Assembly (NCBI GenBank): GCA_009694195.1
Contig: SHVQ01000003.1
Span: 87,811 to 151,810 of the forward strand
Origin: Rhodospirillales bacterium
GTDB lineage: Bacteria; Pseudomonadota; Alphaproteobacteria; Rhodospirillales; SHVQ01
DNA: 64,000 nucleotides
Reading direction: 5' to 3'
Below the pieces are notes generated by a model, which was not told the DNA's origin, did not search any database, and saw only the letters and a program-made list of their open reading frames with translations. This document shows positions 48,747 through 57,906 of this stretch, one piece after another (positions within the stretch are counted from its first letter, which is position 1; the number at the start of each line of letters is the position of its first letter). The position numbers and the translations under genes were made by a program.

Positions 48747-49136
48747 TTATTGCCGCTTCTTCTTCGGCTTCGCCGCGTAGACGCGGCAGTTGGAATATCC
48801 TTCGCTGAAGAAGTGGTAGGTGAACCCGGGCTTGGCGAGGCCGTCCGGGTCGTAGAGGTTCCACTCGCTGGCGGCGATTCCCGTGAGCCCCTGCCCCTGC
48901 CCCTTCTCGCCGGTGTAGCCGATCGTGAAGCGATACTGGCGGAGCTGGCCGAACGTGCGCCGGCGGCAGGCTTCCGAAAGGCGCTCGTCATAGGTGCCGA
49001 CGCGCCAGTAGGGCGACGGGCTCGAGGCGTATTGCTCGCGGCCAGGCTCGGCCGATGCGGGACGCGAATCTGCGACGGCGAAAAGAGCCGCGATCCCGGC
49101 GAGGCAAAGTTTTACGATGAACAAGCGACGAAGCAT
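48747..49136 (-). CDS. Unknown secreted protein, 129 residues
   Basis: A signal peptide (MLRRLFIVKLCLAGIAALFAVADSRPASA) is followed by about 100 mature residues. Two cysteines (EACRRRTF and SNCRVYAA) are spaced for a disulfide, and the end is basic (KPKKKRQ). The mature part includes YRFTIGYTGEKGQGQGLTGI and WNLYDPDGLAKPGFTYHF. I do not recognise a family. It is probably periplasmic. Confidence 0.75.
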   Translation of the reverse strand: MLRRLFIVKLCLAGIAALFAVADSRPASAEPGREQYASSPSPYWRVGTYDERLSEACRRRTFGQLRQYRFTIGYTGEKGQGQGLTGIAASEWNLYDPDGLAKPGFTYHFFSEGYSNCRVYAAKPKKKRQ

Positions 49137-49212
49137 TCTGCTTTCCCGTCTTGTGGGGAGAGCATAGCAGCAAAGGGCGGCGGCAAGAAGGGTGGATTGA
49201 GCGGGAAAGGGC

Positions 49213-49374
49213 CTACAGGCAGCCGATGCGGAGGCCTTCGGAATCCATGTAGAGCGCCAGGTAGGCGTCGACGACGCGGGCCGCGGCCCCCTTTCCGAGG
49301 GTTACCAGGTCGTCCGACCACGTGAACGCGGCCATCGCGACCAGGAAAGCGACCAGGGCTGGAAAGCGTTTCAT
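49213..49374 (-). CDS. Possible small secreted or membrane peptide, 53 residues
   Basis: MKRFPALVAFLVAMAAFTWS looks like a signal or membrane segment, followed by a short helical part ending DSEGLRIGCL. No convincing ribosome-binding site precedes the ATG. It lies between a secreted-protein gene and hutI on the same strand. It may be real but is weakly supported. Confidence 0.4.
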   Translation of the reverse strand: MKRFPALVAFLVAMAAFTWSDDLVTLGKGAAARVVDAYLALYMDSEGLRIGCL

Positions 49375-49417
49375 GTCTAAATAATAGGCGTTCGCGGCCG
49401 AGAGTTCCAGGGGCCCC

Positions 49418-50665
49418 TCACGCCGCCCCGAAGGCCCCGCGGTCGAGCACGACGTCGCCGCCCCGAATGGCGCCGGCGCAGGGGTTGGCCCCGATCGCAT
49501 ACGAAAGCTCGACCGGGTGGCCAATGTCCCAGACCGCGATGTCGGCGCGCTTCCCGACCTCCAGCGTTCCCCTGTCGGCCGCGAGACCGAGCGCGCGGGC
49601 CGCCTGGATGGTGACGCCCTTCAACGCCTCGTCGGGCGTGAGCCGGAACAGCACGCACGCCATGTTCATCATGAGGACGAGCGAAAGCGCGGGCGAGCTT
49701 CCGGGGTTGCTGTCGGTCGCGACGGCGACGGGCAGCCCGCGGGCACGCATGGCGGCAACCGGCGGGACCTGCGTCTCGTGGGTAAAATAGAAAGCGCCCG
49801 GCAGCAGCACGGCGACCGTGCCCGTGCCCGCCATGGCCGCGATGCCTTCCGGCGAGACGTATTCCATGTGATCGGCCGAGAGCGCCCGGTGGCGGGCCAC
49901 GAGGGCGCCTCCGTTCAGGTCGGCGAATTGCTCCGCGTGCAGCTTCACAGGCAGGCCGTGATCCTTGGCCGCGGCGAACAGCCGGTCGATTTGCGCCGCG
50001 CTGAAGCCGAGCGGGTCGTAGAAGCCGTCGACCGCATCGGCGAGCCCTTCCTTCACCACGCGCGGCAGCACGGACTGGGTGACGAAATCGATGTAGCCGT
50101 CCTTGTCGCCGTCGTGCTCGGGCGGGCACGCGTGGGCGCCCAAGAAGGTCGTCACCACCTGCACCGGCAGCTCGCGCCCGAGGCGCCGCGCGACGCGGAG
50201 CATGCGAAGCTCGGTGTCCAGATCGAGCCCGTAGCCCGACTTGATCTCCAGCGTGGTCACGCCCTCGCCCAGCAGCGCCTTCATGCGACCGGCGGCGGTG
50301 GCGAACAGCTCGTCTTCGTCGGCCGCACGGGTCGCCTTCATGGTCGAGCGGATACCGCCGCCTGCCTTGAATATCTCGGTGTAGCTCACGCCCTTGAGCA
50401 TGAGCTCGAACTCGCGCGCGCGGTTGCCGCCGTAAACGAGGTGGGTGTGACAATCGATCAAGCCGGGGGTTGCCCAGCGGCCGCCGAGATAGAGCACCCG
50501 GCGGGCAAGGTCCTGGGGCGAGCCCGGCAGATCGCGGGCGGGCCCGAGCCAGGCGATCCGGCCGGCAGAGATGGCGAGCGCGGCGTTCTCGACGATGCCG
50601 TAGGGCTCGGTGCCGCTCACCGTCGCCAAGTGAACGTTGGCGAGGAGCGTGTCCCAGCGCGCCAT
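49418..50665 (-). CDS. hutI: Imidazolonepropionase
   Basis: This 415-residue amidohydrolase converts 4-imidazolone-5-propanoate to N-formimino-glutamate in histidine degradation. The metal-binding motif is LIDCHTHLVYGGNRAREFELMLKGVSY. TLEIKSGYGLDLDTELRMLRV, AHACPPEH, KLHAEQFADLNGG and the metal Asp in AVATDSNPGSSP are also visible. I chose the ATG at 50665 (MARWDTLLANVHLATV). No other hut genes are adjacent in the window. Confidence 0.95.
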   Translation of the reverse strand: MARWDTLLANVHLATVSGTEPYGIVENAALAISAGRIAWLGPARDLPGSPQDLARRVLYLGGRWATPGLIDCHTHLVYGGNRAREFELMLKGVSYTEIFKAGGGIRSTMKATRAADEDELFATAAGRMKALLGEGVTTLEIKSGYGLDLDTELRMLRVARRLGRELPVQVVTTFLGAHACPPEHDGDKDGYIDFVTQSVLPRVVKEGLADAVDGFYDPLGFSAAQIDRLFAAAKDHGLPVKLHAEQFADLNGGALVARHRALSADHMEYVSPEGIAAMAGTGTVAVLLPGAFYFTHETQVPPVAAMRARGLPVAVATDSNPGSSPALSLVLMMNMACVLFRLTPDEALKGVTIQAARALGLAADRGTLEVGKRADIAVWDIGHPVELSYAIGANPCAGAIRGGDVVLDRGAFGAA

Positions 50666-50697
50666 GGTCTCTCCCTTCGAAGCCCCTCGCCTCGGCG

Positions 50698-51777
50698 TCA
50701 ATCCGGCATCGGGACGCCGAGGTCCGAGGCGATGCGCGCCGTATTCTGCCAGACGGCTTCGGCGATGGCGACGCCTTCGCGAAGGGCCTTCGCGCGATTT
50801 CGAAATCCCCGCTCGCCGGGGACCAGAATGTCTTCGACTCCGGGGGCCTTTCGCGAGCCCTTGACCGCGCCGACATAGCGTGCGGAGGCCGCCCGGAATG
50901 CAGCCGGATCGCCGAAGGCCGCGGGATCGACGGCCGCGATCAGGTGGCCCCGTTTTTCGACCGGCCCGGTGCCGCCGCCGAAGCCGAGGATCCAGCCTTG
51001 CAACGCACGCCCGAGAGCGGCGCCGACCAGCGGACCCGAAAGAAGCCCGATCATCAGACAGAGACCGGAGCCCTTGTGCCCGGCGAGCGGATGAATGGCG
51101 CCGCGGCGGGCCACCCGCGCGTCGCGCGTCGGGTTTCCGTCCGGGTCGAAGGCAAGGCCCTCAGGAATCGCTTCGTCGTAATATTCGGCCAGCCGAATGA
51201 GACCGGCGGCGATCGCGCTGGTCGCCATGTCGAGGACGATCGGATCGGCGTTTGCGATGGGAATTCCAATCGCGAGCGGATTGGTGCCGAGCACGCGCGC
51301 GTTGCCGCCGTGGGCGTGCACGAGAGCCGGGCTGTTGGTGAAGGCGAGGCCGATGAGGCCCTGGCGCGCGATGCGATCGACGTAATAGCCGACCATGAAC
51401 ACGTCGCTCGCATTCAGGATGCCGGCGATGCCGCTGCCGCCCGCGCGCGCTTTCCGGATCGCCGTGTCGGCGGCGAAGGTCGCCGCCACCGGCCCGAGAC
51501 CGCCGCCGCCGTCGACGAGCATGGCGCACGACCTGTCGCGCGCGATCCGCGGCCGCGCGTTGCCGTCGATGCGGCCGCTCTGGACGTCGCGGAGCGGGCT
51601 TTGGATGTGGTCGAGGCCTTGGATCGCATGGCCGCGAAGATCGGCCTCGAGAAACACATCGGCCATGACGGCCGCGTGCTCGGCGCGGCAGCCGGCGGCG
51701 ACGAACAGCCGCTCGATCAGCCGTCGCACCACCTCCGCATCCACCCGCCGCGAGGGCCGCTTCTCTTTAAAACCCAT
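50698..51777 (-). CDS. Ldh2-family malate/L-lactate/ureidoglycolate dehydrogenase
   Basis: This 359-residue NAD(P)-dependent oxidoreductase of the Ldh2/YlbC/ComC family has a non-Rossmann fold. Blocks include EADLRGHAIQGLDHIQ, FTNSPALVHAHGGNARVLGTNPLAIGIP and an HPLAGHKGSGLCLMIGLLSGPLVGA loop. Substrate cannot be fixed (malate, 2-oxoacid or ureidoglycolate type). It lies 32 bases upstream of hutI on the same strand and could be co-transcribed. Confidence 0.88.
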   Translation of the reverse strand: MGFKEKRPSRRVDAEVVRRLIERLFVAAGCRAEHAAVMADVFLEADLRGHAIQGLDHIQSPLRDVQSGRIDGNARPRIARDRSCAMLVDGGGGLGPVAATFAADTAIRKARAGGSGIAGILNASDVFMVGYYVDRIARQGLIGLAFTNSPALVHAHGGNARVLGTNPLAIGIPIANADPIVLDMATSAIAAGLIRLAEYYDEAIPEGLAFDPDGNPTRDARVARRGAIHPLAGHKGSGLCLMIGLLSGPLVGAALGRALQGWILGFGGGTGPVEKRGHLIAAVDPAAFGDPAAFRAASARYVGAVKGSRKAPGVEDILVPGERGFRNRAKALREGVAIAEAVWQNTARIASDLGVPMPD

Positions 51778-51860
51778 CCGTGCCTCCTCATCCGACTTTT
51801 CATTAACACGAAGCTTTCGGCGATGTTACCCTTGGCGCCGCTTTCACGCGGGGAGGAACC

Positions 51861-53189
51861 ATGCGGGCCTATCTCGAGCGTTTGCAACAGCAAGGCCAGG
51901 TACACGTGATCGACCGCGAGGTCGATCCGAAGTTCGAGCTCTCGGCCGTGACCGATAAAGTCCAGCGCACGGACAATAAGGTCGTGCTGTTCAACCGGGT
52001 GAAGGGCACGCAATTTCCGGTCCTCACCAACATCTACGGCAGCCGCGAGCGCCTGGCCCAGATCCTCGGGATCAAGCCGGGCGATTTCTCGCGCCAGTGG
52101 ACCAAGCTCACCAATCTCGGCACCAAGGTCGAGGGCGGCTATACGCGCACCGTGCCGCCGCCGAGCGACCTCATCGACTGCAAGATGAGCGACCTTCCGC
52201 TTATTACGTACTGCGAAAAGGACGTCGGGCCCTACTTCACGGCAGCGGTCTTCTATGCGAAGGAGCCGGAGACGGGCGTCGGCAACCTCTCGTTCCATCG
52301 CTCCATGGTCGTGAGCGACAAGGAACTGAGATGCCGCTTGGCGCCACGCCACCATCTCACGCTCTATCACGAGAAGGCGGAGAAGATGGGGAAGCACCTG
52401 GAGTGCGTGATGATGTTCGGGCCGCCGCCCGAGCTTTTCCTCGCGGCGGCCGCGCCCGTGCCCTACGACGTGGACGAGGTCGAAGTCGCGGCCCAGCTTC
52501 GCGGTGCGCCGATCGAGATGCGGCCCTGCAAGTGGGTCGATCTCATGGTGCCGGCATCGACCGAGATGGTGATCGAGGGGCGCTTCCTCCCGAACGAGCG
52601 CCGGCCCGAAGGCCCGTTCGGCGAGTTCATGGGCTACTACGTCGGCGTCGGCAATAACGCCGTGTTCGAGGTGCTGGGCGTGAGCGCCAGGCCGGGCGGG
52701 CTCTTCCACAGCATTCTTTCCGGCTCGTCGGAGGAAGTGCTCTCGCTCGAGCTTTCCATTGCCGCCAACATCTTCCAGCGGGTGAACGCGGTGCTGCCGG
52801 GCATCGTCGACGTGACCTGCAACCCGTTCGCCTTCCAAACCATCGTCAAGATTCGCCAGCAGTACGAGGGCCACGCGCGCCAGGTCCTGCTGGCCGTCAT
52901 GGGCGCCGAGCTCACGTGGGCGAAGTCGGTCATCGTGGTGGACGAGGACGTGGACATCTACGACATCCAGGACGTGGTGTGGGCCGTGCTCACGCGAGCG
53001 CGGCCGGACCAGGACACCATCCTCATCCCCGGAGTGCCGTCGTTCTACCGCGACCCCCACAAGGACCACTGGGGCCGCATCGCCGTCGACGCCTGCGCCC
53101 CTTTCGCCCGCCGCCACGAATACGAGCGCAAGCGCGTCCCCGGCGCCCGCGAGGTGAAGCTCGAGGAGTACCTCGGGAAGAGGACGTGA
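51861..53189 (+). CDS. UbiD-family prenylated-FMN decarboxylase
   Basis: This 442-residue enzyme of the UbiD family removes or adds carboxyl groups on aromatic or alpha,beta-unsaturated acids using prFMN. Typical blocks are NRVKGTQFPVLTNIYGSRERLAQILG, GNLSFHRSMVVSDKELRCRLAPRHHL and the catalytic E..R..E region EGRFLPNERRPEGPFGEFMGYY. WAKSVIVVDEDVDIYD follows. Start ATG follows GGGGAGGAACC. UbiX, which makes prFMN, lies 6.8 kb downstream. Substrate is unknown, and it is not necessarily the ubiquinone enzyme. Confidence 0.92.
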   Translation: MRAYLERLQQQGQVHVIDREVDPKFELSAVTDKVQRTDNKVVLFNRVKGTQFPVLTNIYGSRERLAQILGIKPGDFSRQWTKLTNLGTKVEGGYTRTVPPPSDLIDCKMSDLPLITYCEKDVGPYFTAAVFYAKEPETGVGNLSFHRSMVVSDKELRCRLAPRHHLTLYHEKAEKMGKHLECVMMFGPPPELFLAAAAPVPYDVDEVEVAAQLRGAPIEMRPCKWVDLMVPASTEMVIEGRFLPNERRPEGPFGEFMGYYVGVGNNAVFEVLGVSARPGGLFHSILSGSSEEVLSLELSIAANIFQRVNAVLPGIVDVTCNPFAFQTIVKIRQQYEGHARQVLLAVMGAELTWAKSVIVVDEDVDIYDIQDVVWAVLTRARPDQDTILIPGVPSFYRDPHKDHWGRIAVDACAPFARRHEYERKRVPGAREVKLEEYLGKRT

Positions 53190-53277
53190 AATTCCGTCAG
53201 ATTACTTGCTGATCGCAATCCAAAGCGCCTATACCTTCGGCGGCGAGCGAACCCGGTGGGGGAGGTGAGCCCGTCTT

Positions 53278-54897
53278 ATGTCGCCTGCCAGCTATTTTCT
53301 GATCGTTCTGGCCGCCGTCGGTTGCATGGGCATCGGCCGGCTGCTGATCCCGGTCTCTCCATCGGGGCGCCAATTCATCGCCGGCCTCACCGTCATCGCG
53401 GGCGTCAGCGCCAGCCTCGCCTGGTTCGCCCCCCTGTGGATCCTGCCGTTCAGTCGTCTGGCCGTCGTCGCCGGGTGCGGTGTGGTCCTGATCGGCGCGC
53501 GGAAGCTTTTTCCGATTGCATGGCGGCGACCGTCCGGGTTGACGATCGCGCGCGCGGTCGCGGCCGTGGTCCTGAGCTTGAGCGTCACGCTGGTCCTGCA
53601 CTACCGCTTCGCCGAAATCGTGTATGCGACGTATTTCGCCGGCCAGCTGGTGGAAATCTTCAAGGCCGATTATTTCGGGCCCTTGCGCATTCCTTCCTAT
53701 TACCCGTGGGAGACCGCCGGAAGCCACATCGTGGCCCCGACGGTCATCTCGACGCTGGGCGCGCTCCTGCCGGAGGGAACCATGCTGGCGGGAATGGAGA
53801 TTCAATTTCTCCTGCTGACGTTCATCATCGCCCGGTTTCTCTTCATCGCTCTCGGACCGATACGGCCGGCCGCCCTGACCTGGGCGCTGCCCATCCTCGC
53901 CGCGGCGCTCATCGTCTTCCATTACGAGTACTCCGAAGCGGCGCAGACGACGACCTGGTGGTATTGGATCCTTTCCTTGGAGCTCGGCATCATCATTTTC
54001 TGGGAGGAAGGCGATGCCGACCGGCGCGCCCGCGACGCGCTCTTTCTTCTTGCCGCGATGGTCGCCGCGAAGACCTCCATCATTTACCTGCCGTCGCTGG
54101 CGTTTGCGTGGGTCGTCTTCCGCTTTCCCCGCCAGGCGGTTCACCCGTCGGTCATCCTTTGCGCCGTGATCACTCTGGCTCAGATCGTCACGACAGCCAC
54201 TCGGCCGTTTCCGTTCCCCGACGTCTCGATCGGTCTCAGCCTCTTCCACTTCGGCGATCGCGCGGCATTGGACTGGTATTACCCGACCATCCGCGATGCC
54301 TTGATAAGGCCGGAAATGGTGCAATCCCTTTTTTCTCACCACTACGTGGTCGGGATCTTCGTGGTGCTGGCGTTGGTCCTGGTGAAGTACTGGATCATCC
54401 CCTCAAAAGCGATCGACAGGCTCATCCGCGAGGCGCCCGCCAACCGCGAATTCTTTCGGACCGCGGAAGTGGTGCTGCTCATCGCGCTCATCGGATGGCT
54501 TGTCATGCGCCACGACCAGCACGGCATCACCCATCAGGTCGGCGTCTATTACGGCACGGCCCCCATGATCATGGCAGCACTTCTGCGCCGTGCGGTGTTG
54601 CCGGACGGCCGCTGGTGGCGCCTCGGCCTGGTCGCGGCGGCGGCATGGTCGCTGGCGAGCGGCTACAATCCGTGGTCCACGTTCAACTGGCCCTCCTCCC
54701 CTCACCTTGGAGGCGTGACCCACACCGAGCTCGCGCGCATGAGCGAGGCCGAGCTCTTGGCCAGCCGGCCGGGAGACAGCGTGTCCGATCCCTGCACGCG
54801 CGCCCTGTTGCGCGGCTTCCGCGTGCCCGCGGGAACGGTGCCGATCCGATGCGCGAGCACATTGGGCGCGCTCGCGGTAGAGCCGAAGAAGCGCTGA
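53278..54897 (+). CDS. Polytopic membrane protein, probable GT-C-type glycosyltransferase-like
   Basis: This 539-residue integral membrane protein has roughly ten to twelve helices spread from residue 5 to residue 470. A soluble C-terminal tail carries two Cys (SDPCTRALLRG and PIRCAST) that could form a disulfide. A Glu/Asp-bearing early loop (VEIFKADYFGP, WETAGSHIVAPT) is of the sort found in lipid-linked-sugar transferases, but I see no diagnostic motif. Neighbours support a role in sugar transfer or flipping. It starts the seven-gene set after the UbiD gene. Confidence 0.65.
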   Translation: MSPASYFLIVLAAVGCMGIGRLLIPVSPSGRQFIAGLTVIAGVSASLAWFAPLWILPFSRLAVVAGCGVVLIGARKLFPIAWRRPSGLTIARAVAAVVLSLSVTLVLHYRFAEIVYATYFAGQLVEIFKADYFGPLRIPSYYPWETAGSHIVAPTVISTLGALLPEGTMLAGMEIQFLLLTFIIARFLFIALGPIRPAALTWALPILAAALIVFHYEYSEAAQTTTWWYWILSLELGIIIFWEEGDADRRARDALFLLAAMVAAKTSIIYLPSLAFAWVVFRFPRQAVHPSVILCAVITLAQIVTTATRPFPFPDVSIGLSLFHFGDRAALDWYYPTIRDALIRPEMVQSLFSHHYVVGIFVVLALVLVKYWIIPSKAIDRLIREAPANREFFRTAEVVLLIALIGWLVMRHDQHGITHQVGVYYGTAPMIMAALLRRAVLPDGRWWRLGLVAAAAWSLASGYNPWSTFNWPSSPHLGGVTHTELARMSEAELLASRPGDSVSDPCTRALLRGFRVPAGTVPIRCASTLGALAVEPKKR

Positions 54898-54910
54898 TGG
54901 GCAGGACGGA

Positions 54911-55255
54911 ATGAAGTTTCTTGAGCCTCTGGTCCGATGGTGCGAGGCGGTCACCGCGAAGCCGATCGAAGAAGCGACGTGGCTGAAGTGGCGCAGGCGA
55001 GCGGCAGTCGGGACGATGATCCTGGGACTCATTCTCGCGGCCCAAACCGCTCTCGTGCACAACCCCTCGTTCCTGATCAACGCGATTTACCACAGCCGCC
55101 AGGCTCACTTCATCCAGATCCAAGCCATGCCGCCGGAGAAACGGACGAGGCTTCTGCAGCGCCTCTGCCTGCAATGGAAATACTTCGCGAAGGGTGAGAT
55201 CGACCCGTACCAAATCCCCGATTATCACGAGTGCATGTCGCTTGAGGCCAAATGA
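54911..55255 (+). CDS. Unknown small single-pass membrane protein, 114 residues
   Basis: One predicted helix (AAVGTMILGLILAAQTALV, near residues 34-52) separates a basic N-terminus from a C-terminal region. That region has two Cys and a PYQIPDYHECMSLEAK end. No family is recognised. It lies 13 bases after the polytopic protein, and its stop overlaps the next ATG (ATGA), so it belongs to the operon. Confidence 0.72.
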   Translation: MKFLEPLVRWCEAVTAKPIEEATWLKWRRRAAVGTMILGLILAAQTALVHNPSFLINAIYHSRQAHFIQIQAMPPEKRTRLLQRLCLQWKYFAKGEIDPYQIPDYHECMSLEAK

Positions 55256-56142
55256 GCCGGTGCCCGAACTGCAAGTCGGAGCGGAGCCGGCCGGACGTTG
55301 CGGCCCGCTGTGTCCGGCGCAGTCTCACGACGGAGTACCAGTATCGAAGGTGCACGGCCTGCGATCTGGTCTACCTTCCCGATCCCGGGGAGCTCGGCAT
55401 CGACGAGCGCGTCTACATCAGCACCTACGAGGACGAGTGGGGCGAGACGCGGGACCTCAAGCAGCGCTTCGAGGAGTATCTCGTCAAGCGCCTGCCGGTC
55501 GATCCGCCCGGACGGCTCCTCGACGTCGGGTGCGGCACCGGCTCCTACCTGCGGTTTGCCGAGCAACGGGGATGGGCGGTCGCCGGAGTCGATCCGTGGT
55601 CGCACCGGTACCGGCCGGCGATCCATCCGGCGGTCCTGCCCGTCGATCTGCAGAGCGCGAAGTTCGAAAGCGGCAGCTTCGACGTCGTCACCATGTGGTG
55701 GGTGATCGAGCACTACCCCGATCCCGTGAAAACGTTGGCCGAAGTCGCCCGCATCCTGAAGCCGAAGACCGGGTTGTTCGTGCTGTCGACCGACAACATC
55801 GCCTCGATCGAAGCCCGCCTCTTCGGGCGCTACTGGCATCATCTGCTGCCGCCCGAGCACGTCTGCCACTTCAATCCCGAAAACCTCTCGGCCCTGCTCG
55901 CGAGAGTGGGATTTCGGGTGCGCGCGGTCAAACACGTCCCCGTCACGGCCGGCGTCATGGGAAGCGTTCACGTCTACGCGACCGAGCAAGGCTGGCCGCT
56001 TACCTTCGGGCATCCGCTCTGGCATATTTTGGGCTTGCCGTTCGAACTGTTTTTCGGTCTCTTGCGGAAAAGCGGGCTTTTCGTCGTGTACTGCGACCTG
56101 CCGGAGACAGCCGAATCTGCCCAGGCCGCCAAGGCCGCATGA
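55252..56142 (+). CDS. Class I SAM methyltransferase with N-terminal zinc ribbon
   Basis: This 296-residue protein opens with a zinc-ribbon-like CPNCKSERSRPDVAA...CTACDLVYL. The methyltransferase follows: LLDVGCGTGSYLRFAEQRGWAVAGVDP (SAM motif I), FDVVTMWWVIEHYPDP (motif II/III) and a LLPPEHVCHFNPENL loop. The ribbon-plus-MTase layout is typical of O- or C-methyltransferases in polysaccharide and sugar pathways. A hydrophobic stretch (HILGLPFELFFGLL) near the C-terminus suggests membrane contact. Confidence 0.85.
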   Translation: MSRCPNCKSERSRPDVAARCVRRSLTTEYQYRRCTACDLVYLPDPGELGIDERVYISTYEDEWGETRDLKQRFEEYLVKRLPVDPPGRLLDVGCGTGSYLRFAEQRGWAVAGVDPWSHRYRPAIHPAVLPVDLQSAKFESGSFDVVTMWWVIEHYPDPVKTLAEVARILKPKTGLFVLSTDNIASIEARLFGRYWHHLLPPEHVCHFNPENLSALLARVGFRVRAVKHVPVTAGVMGSVHVYATEQGWPLTFGHPLWHILGLPFELFFGLLRKSGLFVVYCDLPETAESAQAAKAA

Positions 56143-56169
56143 GAGCCACGGGGATTGATTGAAACGAAC

Positions 56170-57114
56170 ATGGAAGTCACCCTCGTCATTCCCGTGTTCA
56201 ATGATTGGCAGGCGCTCCAGACGCTGGTCCGGCGCCTTGATTCCGGCTTGCGGACAAGCCCCTACGATCTCCGACTCATTGTCGTGAACGATGGATCGCT
56301 TCACGACGTTGATGCCGCCAGTTGGCAAAGCGCTCCGTTCGAGCGGCTGAAAAGCCTGGAGATCATCGATCTTGTCTGCAACCTCGGCCATCAGCGCGCG
56401 ATTGCCATCGGCCTCTGCGAAGCGGTCGACAAAAACTCCGACGTCATCGTCGTGATGGACGCCGATGGCGAGGACGATCCCGCCGACGTCCCTGCCCTGA
56501 TCCGGAGTCTTTCGGAAGACCGGTCTCAGATGGCCTTGGCACAGCGGGTCACCCGCTCCGAAGACCCCCTCTTCGTGGTGTCCTATTTCCTCTATAAAAA
56601 GCTGTTCCGGGCGCTGACCGGCTTCGCCCTCTCCTTCGGAAACTTCTGCGCGCTGTCGCTTCCGGCCGCGAAGCGCCTCGTGTTCATGCCGTCCCTGTGG
56701 AACAGCCTGCCGGCCAGCTGTCTCCGGTCCAAGCTTCCTTACCGCCTGGTGCCGACCCGGCGCGGCCGCCGCTATGACGGCGAGTCCAAAATGAACTTCA
56801 TCGGCTTGGTCGTGCACGGCCTGCACGCCATCACCGTGTTTTCAGACGCTGTCCTGGTGAGGCTGGCGATCTTGATCGCGGCCTTGGCCGGCGTCTCCAC
56901 GGTCGCCGTCTTGATGATCCGTTTCTTCACCGACTGGGTCCCGCTCGGTTGGGCTTCCGACATGCTCGGCTTCATCGGCCTCGCGTTGCTTGTCGTGGTG
57001 TTCGGGCTCCTCTCGACGAGCTTGCTGACGCTCCAGGCGGGAAGCTCGATGCCGCAGGTTCCCTACCTGCACGGCAAAGGCTTCATCCTCGGGCGGCGGA
57101 AAATCCTCGGATGA
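56170..57114 (+). CDS. GtrB/DPM1-like polyprenyl-phosphate glycosyltransferase (GT2)
   Basis: This 314-residue GT-A enzyme starts VTLVIPVFNDWQALQTLVRRL. The donor-binding VVMDADGEDDPADVP replaces the usual DxD, and LAQRVTRSEDPLFVVSYFLYKKLFRALTGF matches GtrB/ArnC-like proteins. Two C-terminal helices (about residues 235-257 and 268-290) place it at the membrane. It probably loads a sugar onto a polyprenyl phosphate. I chose the ATG at 56170; a TTG five codons upstream is possible. Its stop overlaps the next gene. Confidence 0.87.
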   Translation: MEVTLVIPVFNDWQALQTLVRRLDSGLRTSPYDLRLIVVNDGSLHDVDAASWQSAPFERLKSLEIIDLVCNLGHQRAIAIGLCEAVDKNSDVIVVMDADGEDDPADVPALIRSLSEDRSQMALAQRVTRSEDPLFVVSYFLYKKLFRALTGFALSFGNFCALSLPAAKRLVFMPSLWNSLPASCLRSKLPYRLVPTRRGRRYDGESKMNFIGLVVHGLHAITVFSDAVLVRLAILIAALAGVSTVAVLMIRFFTDWVPLGWASDMLGFIGLALLVVVFGLLSTSLLTLQAGSSMPQVPYLHGKGFILGRRKILG

Positions 57115-57845
57115 CCGCGGACGCCCTGCCCGCCTACGCGTATCCGGGAGGCGAGCTCGAACTGTTCGCCCAAGCCCGCAACTGGAAATCCTATTTCGCC
57201 CGTGTCCTCCGGCCGTTCATCGGCGGGAGCGTTCTAGAAGTGGGCGCCGGACTCGGCGCGACCACCAAGGCGCTGTGTTCGGGGGACGAGCAGAGCTGGC
57301 TCTGCCTCGAGCCGGATACCGGCATGGCGGTCAGCCTCGCCGAACAGGTCGCGGCGGGCGAGCTTCCGGCCATATGCCGCGCCAAGGCGGGAACCGTCGC
57401 CGATCTCCTCTCCGAGCGCGGCGCTGCGCCGGCATTCGACTGCGTCCTTTACATCGACGTGATCGAGCATATCGCCGACGATGCCGAGGAGCTGCGACGC
57501 GCCTCCCGGGTCTTGCGCTCCGGCGGTCGGCTAGTGGTCCTGTCGCCGGCGTTTCAGTGGCTTTACACGCCCTTCGATGCCGCGATCGGGCACGTCCGCC
57601 GCTACGACCGCCTTATGATCGACCGGCTCACGCCTCCCGGTCTCGTTCGCGTGGCCGTGCGCTATTTGGATTCGGTCGGGCTGTTGGCCTCCCTCGCGAA
57701 TCGTCTGGTGCTGCGGTCGCAGTTGCCGACGGCACGGCAGATCCAGGCCTGGGACCGGTTCATGGTGCCGGCGTCACAAGTCGTCGACAGGATCTTCGGG
57801 CGGTGGTTTGGCCGCTCGATCGTCGCTGTCTGGAGAAAAGAGTAA
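57111..57845 (+). CDS. Class I SAM methyltransferase
   Basis: This 244-residue methyltransferase has SAM motif I VLEVGAGLGATTKALCSGD, the acidic contact CLEPDTGMAV, and YIDVIEHIADDAEELRRASRVLRSGGRLVVLSPAFQWLYTPFDAAIGHVRRY. The last part is the Methyltransf_11/23 block seen in polysaccharide clusters. It starts at an ATG overlapping the glycosyltransferase stop (ATGA). Substrate is unknown. Confidence 0.88.
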   Translation: MTADALPAYAYPGGELELFAQARNWKSYFARVLRPFIGGSVLEVGAGLGATTKALCSGDEQSWLCLEPDTGMAVSLAEQVAAGELPAICRAKAGTVADLLSERGAAPAFDCVLYIDVIEHIADDAEELRRASRVLRSGGRLVVLSPAFQWLYTPFDAAIGHVRRYDRLMIDRLTPPGLVRVAVRYLDSVGLLASLANRLVLRSQLPTARQIQAWDRFMVPASQVVDRIFGRWFGRSIVAVWRKE

Positions 57846-57906
57846 GACGCATTTCGCGTAGTCGAGGGCGCGAGACAGACTCTCGCTCGGATGGACTCTT
57901 AGCGGC

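Noticed and set aside
53256..54914. Shifted plus-strand ORF of 552 codons over the polytopic membrane protein
   Set aside because: It is Arg/His-rich and soluble, while the chosen frame has regularly spaced hydrophobic helices and a proper start.
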